Shown here: one piece after another, positions 34,918-45,272 of the stretch
Layout of the letters: each line of letters opens with the position of its first letter
How positions within the stretch are numbered: the first letter of the stretch is position 1
Source of the DNA: Rutidosis leptorrhynchoides
Lineage: Eukaryota; Streptophyta; Magnoliopsida; Asterales; Asteraceae
Reading direction: 5' to 3'
Length of the DNA stretch: 64,000 bases
Assembly: GCF_046630445.1 (NCBI RefSeq)
Contig: NC_092333.1
Coordinates: 187,467,001-187,531,000 of the forward strand
The notes under the pieces: generated by a model
What the model was told of the DNA's origin: nothing
The model's input: the letters and a program-made list of their open reading frames with translations, nothing else
Databases searched by the model: none
Translations under genes and position numbers: made by a program

Positions 34918-36380
34918 TTTTGAGATCATGCTAAGTTCATTAATCTTTGATTCTTTCATCACTTATGATTGTGCATTATTTTAGGTAGCTAATTCATTAA
35001 GGTAACTTTCCGTTATCGCTTTCCATGTACTTCGCTCAAATTGAACAGGAAGGTTCTCACAGCGTTTCAAATATCCCTATCAGCCTTTGGCTTCTACCAA
35101 TGTTTCACAATCTTCAATCCAGTTGACTCAGCAGATCTCAGAATATGTTGGATTATCCGAATAGGCGCATTACTTACCACGGGCATTGGTCTACAGTCAG
35201 AGCAGACATACCTGATGACCAGTCGTCACACGAAATGAATCTCTGGGCCCATAACTTCCTTATTGTTCAAGTTATCATTGAAAACGGAATTGGAAGTTAA
35301 ACTTTCATTGATATGAATTTTTAGAGTATATCTAGGTAAGTATATTCCTAACTTTTAGCCTTAATGGGTATAAACCTAAATTGTAGACAACATGAATCTT
35401 GATAGTTCGATATGAACGTCATAACTAACAATTCAAGCCAACGCGGGGGCATCACACTAAGAATGATTTGAGTTCTGTATGAGCACTCCATGAATCAGCA
35501 TACTTTATACTTTAAACTTCAGGAGTTTTCCATCTACGATACGCCAACTTTTTTACTTAGATTTTCTAGAGATACTTGAATTTCTCAGCATATCATTGTC
35601 TTTTGATTTATTGATTTTGAACTGCATCATGAATGGAACTTCCATCATGTCTTTGTGGAACCCATGCTTGAACGCATGCTTTGTTATATGTGCTCAAACA
35701 TTAAAAGGTGTTCTCCCTTAAACACTTGGATGGTCCACAAAAAGATTATACTTTTTGACTTTAAGTGAGAAGGGACACTTACTTTGACATAAACTAATTT
35801 TCTCTGAATCTAGGGGTTTAGTTTCGATTATAAAGTTTAGAGCCCATGACAACGTGGTATGCACCAACCAGACAGATAACCCTCAACTCCTTCATTGATC
35901 TTTTGGATATCCCATTCTAAGTTGTAACACTGAATGGTACAGCAAATTTTGAATATTGCTTGGGGATAACCAACACCACCCTTTTCAAATGATTATCAAT
36001 TATCATAGGGGATACCCTCAACCGACTGTCGAGTTCCTCAACAATTATCACTAGATACAGATTCGGAGATAATTATGTGACTACCTTCAAACGCAACAGA
36101 TCTTCCACGTCTTCCAACTCTTAGATGATTGTTATTCTTAGTATGATTGTCTAATGGCAAAAAGTCATTAGTCACGTCTATCAGTTCATCACATAACATA
36201 TTTACATAAACATTCAGACCAGTCCTTACTAATCAATTATCAATTCTTAGTACAGTAAGTTTTCTTCATCTCCAGCAGCACATTAACCAATACATCTCAT
36301 TTTTTTTTACACATTTTCAACTTTCTAGGTATTTTTCTGAAGAAACAAATTTCAAATTTTTCGGTATTTTCTGATGAAAT
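34216..36380 (-). other. Spacer between copia pol remains and the env-like module
   Basis: About 2.2 kb without a convincing ORF on either strand. It holds a (GA)n tract at 34887-34913. The position fits the long pol-to-env spacer of Sireviruses, but nothing in the sequence proves ownership. Confidence 0.45.
34887..34913. repeat. (AG)n microsatellite
   Basis: A pure AG repeat of about 13 units. Confidence 0.95.
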
Positions 36381-36382
36381 AA

Positions 36383-36397
36383 TTTTTCCCCCCAAAA
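36383..36397 (-). other. Polypurine-like tract
   Basis: Minus strand TTTTGGGGGGAAAAA, in the spacer downstream of copia RNase H remains. It could be a polypurine tract or the G-rich spacer run seen in related elements. Confidence 0.35.
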
Positions 36398-36599
36398 TAC
36401 TAAAAACATAAAATATTCATGTCTTTTTACCATATTAAACAAAAATTTAATAGAAAATAGCTACAGACATTGCAAACAATAATATAAACATGATAAGACA
36501 TAGATGCAGATAAAAGTTAAACATGAAATGCACACAAACATAATTAAGTCCTGCATGATGGACATGCATCCTACATACAATGTCTACAAAGTTGATTAT

Positions 36600-36735
36600 C
36601 CTCATAGTGAGACATCTGTAATTACCTTATCTCTATCAATGATCCCATTTAGAGCTAACAGGTGCAAGAACCTAGGTTTATCAAAAGCTTTAGTATTAAT
36701 GTCAGCTCTTTTGTCCTTACTCTTTGGTGGATCCC
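36600..36735 (-). pseudogene. Second copia RNase H tail fragment
   Basis: The minus strand reads KRADINTKAFDKPRFLHLLALNGII, which looks like the end of a Ty1-copia RNase H domain (the ADIFTKAF-type block). The main copia pol already has its own RNase H end at 37254, so this fragment suggests either a rearranged copy or a second element. Confidence 0.45.
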
Positions 36736-36889
36736 TTGCATCAATTGCTAGGATCTTTAGATCAAGGAACAAGAAATGATTCATCAATTTGAGCATAAAA
36801 GTGATAAATGAGATGAACATGATGAATATGAGATGAACACAAACAAACTCAGTGATAATCAGCTGATTATAGATCAAGATTACATGCTA

Positions 36890-37253
36890 TAAAATGATAA
36901 ATGAATTACAATAACAATTACATGAATCTTAATCTAATCACTTTGTCATTTCCATGGTGGTTGGAGCATCAATCCACCATGGAACCTCCCCATCATGAAG
37001 GTGAAGAGGAGGAGCACACACCACACACACACTCAAGTGTTCTTGGTGATAAAAACATCAACTAACAATGAACCTAGAATCCTCTATTTATAGTATCTGT
37101 CTACTGTCAGCTCAAATGCATGGTTGAGGTCTCAACCGTACGGCTGACAGTTATCACCCGTACAAGTGACATCAGACACTTGCATGACAGACCTATATTA
37201 CACGTTTGGTCACATATGCTCCTGCGACATGAGTTTTCTAGTTCAACACAATC
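36890..37253 (-). promoter_or_regulatory. Promoter-like module just after copia pol
   Basis: CGTACG-type words (AACCGTACGGCTGACA at about 37134 and CCCGTACAAGTGACATC at about 37157) are followed in minus direction by TATA (GATACTATAAATAGAGG, 37081-37097) and a non-coding leader. The arrangement matches the copia LTR and the module at 33255-34215. It could be a degenerate LTR of another element; it does not match the LTR at 44488-45114. Confidence 0.4.
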
Positions 37254-37825
37254 CTAGGTGAGTAACATAGACCTAAACCTATTCTCAGGTTGTTCGACAA
37301 CGATGGCAACACTATTTAGTGCACTAACACTCTTAACCTCAATAATCCTCTTTTCATGGCAATCTCTAATAAAGTGATACTTAACTCCTATATGCTTAGT
37401 TTTAGAATGTTGTACAGAATTTTTAGTGACAAAAATACAATCAGTATTATCAATAAAGAGAGGAGAGTGAGAAATTTTTATTCCGTAATCACGAAGCTGT
37501 TGTTGGGTCCATACAACTTGAGAGCAGAAAATTGCACCAGTGATGTATTCTGCGTCACATGTTGAAAGCGCAACTACAGTCCGTTTCTTACATTGCCATA
37601 TCACCAACCTTTCACCTAGAAACTGGCTCCTGACGTTAATTTATTATTGATTTTGCAACATGCGTAGTTAGAATCACTGTATGCCTCAAGCTCAAACATC
37701 TGCTCATTGGAATACCATATCCCAAGTTTGGAGTATGTAGTAGATAGAACGAATTTTTTGGCAGCTGTTAGGTGAACAATATTTGGATTAACTTGGTATC
37801 TGGAACAGAGACATGTTGTGAACAT
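37254..37825 (-). pseudogene. Copia pol: RNase H
   Basis: Copia RNase H remains in two pieces: ELEAYSDSNYACCKINNKLTSGASF (37640-37710, catalytic Asp in SDSNY), then ALSTCDAEYI (ALSTAEAEY-type motif) and KHIGVKYHFIRD. There are stops around 37615 and frame decay at the C-terminus. It would degrade the RNA strand during reverse transcription. Confidence 0.85.
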
Positions 37826-37834
37826 TATATCTGG

Positions 37835-38793
37835 TCATGATGCAGTCAGATACATGAGTGATCCGATGATTTCTTGATAGTAACCTAGATTAAATGGCTC
37901 CCTCTCGCATTCTAGCGAAATCCTGTACTTTACAGCTAGTGATGTGAAGGCTTCACGTTCTTGAGTGATACTAAACCATGTGAGTATATCGTTAACATAC
38001 TTTGACTGGTGATGAATAATTCCATTGTCAGTATGTTCTACTTGCAGACCCAATAAATAATGCAAGAGACCCAGTTTGCTTATTTCAAATTCTTCTTTGA
38101 TAACCTGATAAAACTCATCGACGATTTGTTGGGTTGTAGAAACGATAATGATGTCATCAACATAAATTTGGACTAAGACAATATTCCCAATTTGTTCTTT
38201 AGTGAAAAGAGTATAGTCTACCATACCTATTTGATATCCTTTTCGATCAAGTAACCGGAAAGACGTCCATACCAAGCTCGCGGGGCTTGATGCAATCTAT
38301 AGAGGGCTTGTTGCAATCGGTAAACTTTGCCAGGATATAGATGATCTTTAAAACCTGGAGGTTGACTGATATATACTCTTTTGTTAAGTTTACCATATAG
38401 AAAAGCGCTTTTTACATCCATCTGATACACCTTAAATTTCATGAATGAGGCGAATGCCAAGAAGATACGAATGGATTCCAATCTAGCAATAGGAGCAAAC
38501 ACCTAGTTATAGTCAAATTCAGGAACTTGTTGATAGCCTTTTGCTAGAAGTCTAGCTTTGTTTCTGATTAGCGTACCATCTTCATCGTATTTTCACTTTA
38601 ACACCCACTTGAGATCAACAACTTTCACTCCCTTCGGTGGAGTTACCAACTTCCAAACATATAATCGATGAAATTGTTGGATTTCTTCTTGCATGGCTAA
38701 CACCCAATCCACATGATTTAAAGCTTCTCTAGTTGTCTTAGGCTCAATCTTAGAAATATGACATGCATATTTATAAAAAGCAGCAGCTGTCAT
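37835..38793 (-). pseudogene. Copia pol: reverse transcriptase
   Basis: Ty1-copia RT in two overlapping frames. Motifs: LNHVDWVLAMQEEIQQFHRL, WKLVTPPKGVKVVDLKWV, a stop-containing link, APIARLESIRIFLAFASF, VYQMDVKSAFLYGKLNKRVY, QPPGFKD, LYRLHQAPRAWYGRLS and the catalytic IYVDDIIIVST, then LGLLHYLLGLQVE. A frameshift lies near 38240. It resembles Sirevirus-clade RT, though clade assignment needs a tree. Confidence 0.9.
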
Positions 38794-39176
38794 ATGAGCA
38801 TCTACTTGACCGTTGATTTGAACTTGTCGTCTAGTTTTGACACTTACATTGGGATCACCAATAATATTTTATCTAGGATGGGAAGATGTTGTTCTAGAAA
38901 TTGATTGATCAGTAACATGTATAACAGGAGACAAATTTGTTACACTAGTGTTGTCATCAGGAGGTTATGAGTTCTCACTTGATACGTCAGATTCACATGT
39001 ATCATCAACTGGATCAGTTTCCGAATTTGATTATTGAACAGCATCAACTGTATCTGGGGATGGAACTGTAGTTGAAGTATATGCAGACACGTCTGTTGCA
39101 TTTTGTAAATCGAACAACTTTGAAGTTCCGCTTCATTTTCTACATAATTTGGAGTGATATTGAATGAATGAATCAA
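38794..39176 (-). pseudogene. Copia pol: linker between integrase and RT
   Basis: A poorly conserved stretch with stops, rich in Ser, Thr, Pro and Gln when translated, as is usual between copia integrase and reverse transcriptase. No motif was recognised. Confidence 0.5.
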
Positions 39177-40012
39177 TCAACTCATCATAATTATAGATCC
39201 ATGCAGAAACCCATAACAGTTTTTTCCAAATCGCTTCACTATCAATACCCGATTCATAATGTAACACGTATTTGCAACTGCTTCACTCCAAAAATGAACT
39301 GGTAAATATGAATCAGCTAACATTGTTTTGATTGTCTCAATTAGAACTCGATTCTTTCTCTCGGTAACTCCATTCATTTGAGGAGTATATGGAGAACTGA
39401 ATTGTATGTTGATGCCCTTTTCAATAAAGAAACCCTCAAGATACTGATTTTGAATTCGGTTCCATAATTGCATCGAATCTTAATTACTTTAATATTGAAA
39501 CTTGTCTCTAATCTATTAATCAGCACTTTCATGTTCTCAAAAGTCTTAGATTTCTCTTTCAAAAAGATTACCCACGAGAATCTTGAATAATCATCAGTAA
39601 CAACCAGACAGTACTTATTTCCATCAATGATTTAGAAATGAATTGGACCAAAGAGATCCATGTGCGGAAATTCAAGTGGAGCAAAGATTGGATTGTACTT
39701 GGTAAGTTTATGAGCTTTCTTTCTTTTCTTTCCCTTCTTTCAAGGTATACACGTATCTCGAATGTGAAAGGTCTTAACATCAGCGACATCAACTAGATTA
39801 TTGTGAACAAGATGATTCATTTTGCGTAAACTTAAATGACATATGTGCTCGTGCCATGTGATAGACTCTTGTTCTGATGCCTTTGAAACAAAAGCTTGAC
39901 GACATGCTGTTGTTGAAGTTGCAATGTTCATATCTAACACATATAGATCAGCCTGCCTTGGAGCTTTCATAAGAATCATCTCCGATGGAATCACAAACTC
40001 TGGCTTTAACAC
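39177..40012 (-). pseudogene. Copia pol: GAG-pre-integrase and integrase
   Basis: The zinc-binding pre-integrase block (ITWHEHICHLSLRKMNHL) is followed by FPHMDLFGPI (first catalytic Asp), CLVVTDDYSRFSWVIFLKEK, a decayed second-Asp region (CNYGTEFK), YTPQMNGVTERKNRVLIETI (catalytic Glu) and FWSEAVANTCYIMNRV. Frames shift at least twice (about 39570 and 39430). Confidence 0.88.
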
Positions 40013-41076
40013 TTAACTAAAACCATCATCAAATGCGACTTTGAAAGATTTCTCACAGATTTGTGAGAACGACAACAAGTTATTTGCTAGTTCTTGATCA
40101 TATTTCACTTTGTTGAAATTGACTTTCTCATTCTTTAGTAACCCTTGAGCAGTAATATGACCACCCTTATCTCCTGCGAAAGCAACATATCCTCCTTTAA
40201 TTGGTTGAACATTTGAGAATAGGAATAGTTGACCTGTCATATGCGTCGAAGCGTCGCGATCTATGATCCAGGATCTATTTTCATGTACCCTGGTGCCTTG
40301 CACATATGTTCAAAATAATTAGTTGATAATGGGAACCCACGCCCGAACGGCAGTAGGTTTTCCATTAACACTCATATCTTGAAATTCCATCCATTTCCCA
40401 TTTGAGTCAGGAGGAATCTCGTCACAAGTAAGAATTTCTTTTGCTATTTTAGCAGAATGATTCTTATTCTTTGGTTTCTAGACATTTGTCTCAGAATCTG
40501 TTTGCTTCAAATGCAATCATTTTCGCACAAAACGTTTTTGAGGAGAAATCGTCACAGAAGGTGCTTTAACCTTTTCCTCTTCAGACTTGTTCTAAATTTT
40601 AGCATGGACAACATTTGTCTTATTCTAAACTTTAAAATGGACAACATTTGTCTGGTTCCGAGCTTTAGGATGGACAACATTTGTCATAGCATCCTTTGTA
40701 GGAATCTTAGCCTTGACAGGTGAGTTTGACCTACGAGAATTTGAGCACATAGAGTTGTCTCGTTGCAAGTCAATTTTCTGTCTTGGTTCTGATATCTTCT
40801 TGGACAATAATATGAAATGTGTCCAAATACACCACAGTTATAGCAAGAACGGTATTCATTGTTCGGCCTTGATTTATTCACGTAACTCGAATTTAACTTA
40901 GGTAAGTCGTGAGGTTTTGTAGAAACAGATGAGGCATTGAATTTTTCCATTGGAAATGGTTTTGGGCCAACAGAAGGAATATGTCTATTAGCAAACTTAG
41001 GATTTTTCAAAATCCTTATTGGTTCTTTAGGTGTTATCGCCTTCCCTTTCTTAGTATTACTGCCTAGACCATCCAT
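40013..41076 (-). pseudogene. Copia gag-pol: second zinc knuckle and protease
   Basis: A CCHC knuckle CYNCGVFGHISYYC lies at about 40800-40845, after a Lys/Pro-rich stretch. Protease follows with WIIDRDASTHMTG (about 40240-40290), where the catalytic D-S/T-G site is altered to D-R-D, so the protease was inactivated. A segment at 40570-40700 repeats a word meaning roughly MDNICL-type residues on the other strand and NVVHxKxRNQT on this one. Two knuckles in gag-pol (this one and 42590-42640) fit Sireviruses. Confidence 0.75.
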
Positions 41077-41496
41077 TTTTCTTCCTCATGATCTAACGAT
41101 CCATCCATTGATTCATTGAAAGTCTCATCCTCAGTTGAGTTACACTTCTTGATTTTCTCAACATGGTCCTCATAACTTAGTGGTATACAATCCTCTGGTG
41201 GACCATCTACCAAATTTCCATTTAAATATTGTTGTTTAAATGGTAGAGATGCATAACTATATCCAACCCCTTTCCCTTTTTATTCATTTAAATCCACAAT
41301 CAATGCATTCCACTGAGATGCACTTGCCCAACATTTCATTTTAATAAAAAGAGCTTCAAAATCTGCTTTAATACTCATTTTCCGTTTTCAGTGCATTGAT
41401 TATATCAACACGTTTTATTGAAGCTTGATTGATATCAAAATTGTAACATTTAAGATCATGATTTTGTTTCTTGAAAACCTTTACATCTTCTTTTAA

Positions 41497-43877
41497 TCAA
41501 TGTTCAATGTTTTTGGTTACCAAATTTGCATGATATTTGTCTTTCATCTCACCATAAGATTTACTTAGTAAATCAACTCTAGCAATAAGTTCAGCACATT
41601 TAATATATTCAGTAGGTAAGTCTGACGATACATGATTTGTATTGTTTGAAAATGATGTTTCTGCCATGAATGCATACAAGGTAGGAGCTTTAGCACCGTC
41701 CAAATCATCTTCTGACTCCGACGAATCTGTCATGATCACAAAATTTTCACCAGTTGAATCTACATCAGCATTCTTACCCATATGTATCTGCTCAAGTTTA
41801 TCCTATATATTTCTAGCTCTTGTTAGCCCGGCAAATTTATTTTGATCATTCTCTGATAAGCACATCTTGATCAAGTCAACAGCTTGCTGATTTAGTGCCT
41901 CAAAATTAGTTTGATCTTCGGCATCTGAATCTGACTCATTGTCTGATTCTTTGTCCTCTAAATTCAAACTCTCTAAATCTGACTTTTCACCTATAAGAAC
42001 TAACATTTCTAGTTCTATAGCAATCATTCTACCCCATTCTTCAATTTCTGTGTCAGCATCAAACTCTATATTGATAGTCTGCTCAGCTACACAACCACTT
42101 GTTTCTTCAAAAACTAAGGTACCACCATACTTTTTTTCTAACTGTAAAAGAATTTTTCTTCCAATAATGTTGGTGATGTGCTTTTAGAATCCGGTGTCCG
42201 TGGGACAGAGTCACGTGCTCTCTTGAATTTGTCTTTAACCTGTTTTTGAACTTTCTCCTTTCGAACAGCACGAGATAGTTCTTTAGCTTTTTCAGCACGA
42301 GCAGTTAACTTTGTGACTATATTTTGATTAGGTAATTGAGTTGGTTCTTCCTTAGTGATCTTTTCCATATTCGCTTTAGGGTGTTGTTCATCTACATCCA
42401 GTTTGATAGACCAACCGTCATCGTTACCATGAATAACAACTAAAGCATTGTTCGGACTCTCATTTTTATCAGAATCAGCTCCTTTATCAGTGATGTAAAT
42501 TTCTCGCTTTTTTGGTTGGCTCTGAGAACTATTTCTATTATAGTTCTGATTTCTGAAAGGATTATGATTCCCTTGTTTCTTCTGCTTCGTACATTGTCTC
42601 GAAAAGTTGCCTTGTTGTCCATAATTGTAACATGTAACAACATTTATATCAAAACCCAACTTTGTATCCTTGGTCAGACTAGTTGGTTTCTAAGTTCGTT
42701 CTTCATAATCTCTCACCCTTCTCACAAGATTCACATACCCCACATTATACCCATCTTTTCAGCTTCATCTTCATCGATTTGATGATAATCCTCCGTAGTT
42801 AGATGAATATTTCCCATACGACCATCAAGATAACTATAATATGAGTTCACCAGACTACTTAAAAAAGATATATATTCATTGATTTTCTCTTTTCCAGCTT
42901 TTCTGAGGTTCTCAATCTTGAATACAGACTAACATCTAATGCAGTAGGAAGAGACGATTCAGTGATGTTTGAAGTCTGTTGCGATTGAGTATTGAGTGAA
43001 CATTGTGAAGTTTGTTGAGCATAAGTAGATTGTGGTTGTGTAATATTTGAAGGACTTGCATTCAATGCATAAATAGTCAGATTATTCGTTGCAAAAACTG
43101 TTTAAAATGGTGCATGTGCAGATTTAGTAGGTGTGTAACCAGTTGGATAGTACATTTTAGTATCTTGGAATTGCTTTGACTTTTTCAATTTATTCAAGAG
43201 TCCCAACTCTTCTTCTTGAAGCCTTGAAATGATGGAATTAACTGAAGCCGTAGCTAGTTCTCCATTAGTCTTAATTGTTAAGACAAAAATATTCCATTCC
43301 AATGGAAGTGATCCTGCTAGACATACACCTTATCCTTTTCTTCAATGGTTACATCATGCATGTGAAGTTCAGCAAGTAAATGACAATATCTCTCCACCAA
43401 ATCTGTAATAGATTCACCCGTTTACCAATGGAATCGATCAAACTCAGCTTTCAACTCTAAATCTTTTTTAGCTCTAAATGCAGTATTCCCTTCATTGAAT
43501 GTTCTCAACGCTTCCTATATCTTGAACGAGTAATCATGACTCAGAAATTGATGAAAATTGGACCATCAAGTGAACTAGTCAGATTACATTAATCTTCTTC
43601 TCCATGTTTTATTCTTCACGTCCTCAGTTGGCAAATTGTGTAGAGTATATAACTCATTTGTAACTGGTGCTTACGGCCACTGAAATACAGTTTCAATGTA
43701 CTTCCATAACTCGGTGTCTTGACCATCGGACCAAATCTTAAATCTTGACTTCCATGTCGAGTAATTATCCATAGTCATCAGTCTTGGACATTTCATTCCA
43801 CTACCGGATTCAAATTCTGCCAAAAGTAATCCTTGAGTCTTTTTCGTAATGCTCTGAACAAATGAAGCAGCCAACAC
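41497..43877 (-). pseudogene. Copia gag
   Basis: The N-terminal part reads KCPRLMTMDNYSTWKSRFKI (43740-43810), the copia gag domain entry. Later come LKAEFDRFHW, a decayed knuckle CYNYGQQGNFSRQC (about 42600-42640, second Cys lost), a Lys/Arg-rich segment (42180-42330) and an acidic one (SDLESLNLEDKESDNESDSD, about 41910-41970). Several stops and frameshifts. Gag would form the particle. The length of about 790 codons exceeds simple copia gag and fits Sirevirus-type elements. Confidence 0.75.
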
Positions 43878-43899
43878 ATAATCGTTTGAATTATATATC

Positions 43900-44474
43900 T
43901 TTAACTATTAAAAGTAAGTTAACCGTGAGGTTTAGATAATCAACCATACGTTTTAGTGAATTAATGACTCAGTCGTACAGGTCACCTCATCATACGTATG
44001 AGTGACTTCAACTGCTTAACACACAAAAACAAAAAGATCTCAAACGTACAAGTATGATCAACCGTGTGATCAGACGTATGTTGCAACTATCAACCGTACG
44101 AGTCAAATGTCAATCGTGTGATCTGACGTACAAGTCACAAACTAACACTATCACTTCTCTAAGTCTAGTCTAATCTTTACGAGTCACACTCAACCGTATG
44201 CCAGTCGTGTGAGTGAACACTCAACCGTATGGTCAACCATATATCAGTAGAGCATATTAGGGTTAATCACCCAAATCTCTCATTTTTTATGTATGAAATT
44301 TTTTTCATTCACAAGTTGTATTAGAACTAAACTAACATAAACACATCAACAAAACATGATTACAAACTTAAAATAATCACTTTTAATCAAATCTCTCTTA
44401 AGAACACAAAACCCAAAATGTAAGCTCTTTAATATTCAAAATTCCATTAGAGTCATGTTGTTTCCTCAACCAAA
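43900..44474 (-). other. Copia leader with CGTACG-type repeat cluster
   Basis: Non-coding. Between 43920 and 44260 there are about ten words related to CAACCGTACGAGTGAC in both orientations (for example at 44090-44105 and 44195-44215). The part next to the primer site is AT-rich. Confidence 0.6.
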
Positions 44475-44486
44475 GCTCTTATACCA
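44475..44486 (-). other. Primer binding site (tRNA-Met type) of the copia element
   Basis: Minus strand TGGTATAAGAGC, one base off TGGTATCAGAGC, one base from the LTR end. Confidence 0.85.
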
Positions 44487-44487
44487 A

Positions 44488-45114
44488 TGATAATACATCA
44501 TGTTAATCTTCATAAATCAATAGATCCACAAACAAAAGGTAGAATTCAAGTGTATTAGATTTTCTAGTGAATATGAGATACTTTTGGGTTGATTGAGTCA
44601 AACCACACTTGATCTTGTGATTAGATCAACACCTAGAGCTATTATTATACAAGGTTTTGGACATTTAAGCACAGAGAGAAATGGCTAGGATTACCAGATA
44701 TGAGGGAAACAGTAATGAGATGCTTAACATAAAATGAAGAACATAACACTTATATACCCCATACTGACATGTCAACCGTACAAGTCACATTCGCACTCGT
44801 ACGAGTGAAGTGAATCAATCGTACGTTTGAGGCTTCACTCGTGCGATACTCATCAGTTTAAGTTTGTGACTCAGCTCAGCACAAACGTGCGTATGAGCTT
44901 GTCATCCATATGAGTGATGCTTTACTCGTACGTGTGAATGAGTCTAAAGTAGTCAACTGTTATATCTTGTACCTGTGATTCAGTTTAAGCAACCATGACA
45001 GAGATAAATACATAAGTATACAAAGATAGGTAACATCATATGATATGAGTAAACGAATCACTGAGCTACGTAAATTTAAAGTCCAATAGATGTCTAGGGA
45101 ATTCACAAAATGCA
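44488..45114 (-). repeat. 5' LTR of the Sirevirus-like copia element (about 627 bp)
   Basis: The plus-strand left end TGATAATACATC lies next to the primer site. The right end is placed at 45114 because Athila integrase coding resumes right after. TATA (minus GGGGTATATAAG) is at 44750-44760, preceded by CGTACGAGTGA-type words (44770-44945), including CACTCGTACGAGTG, a perfect palindrome at 44794-44807. No matching 3' LTR is in the window. Confidence 0.75.
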
Positions 45115-45272
45115 CTAATATTTATTTGTTGTGCAAAAAGCCCATAACACGTCATCCAACTTTCTAGACCAGATTTTTGGATTGTTTTCAATGGTAGTTT
45201 CTAATATCCTTTTTAGACCTTGATTAGTATTTTCAACCTGACCACTAGTTTAAGGATGGTAGGGAGTAGAAA
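45115..45272 (-). pseudogene. Fragment of Athila integrase
   Basis: The minus strand encodes QVENTNQG-type sequence (in the plus text at about 45210-45240) followed by KLDD, VLWAFCTTN, the conserved Athila integrase region around the catalytic Glu, with frameshift damage. It is trapped between the copia LTR and the chromovirus LTR, so an Athila was the target of both insertions. It could belong to the old Athila whose env-like ORF lies at 28753-30300. Confidence 0.8.

Noticed and set aside
35041..35238. 65-codon frame in the spacer
   Set aside because: No motif or homology recognised; likely chance.
36890..37253. Block after pol as the 3' LTR partner of the copia LTR at 44488-45114
   Set aside because: Apart from the TATA and CGTACG words, the sequence does not match. 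Paired LTRs should be near identical over their whole length.
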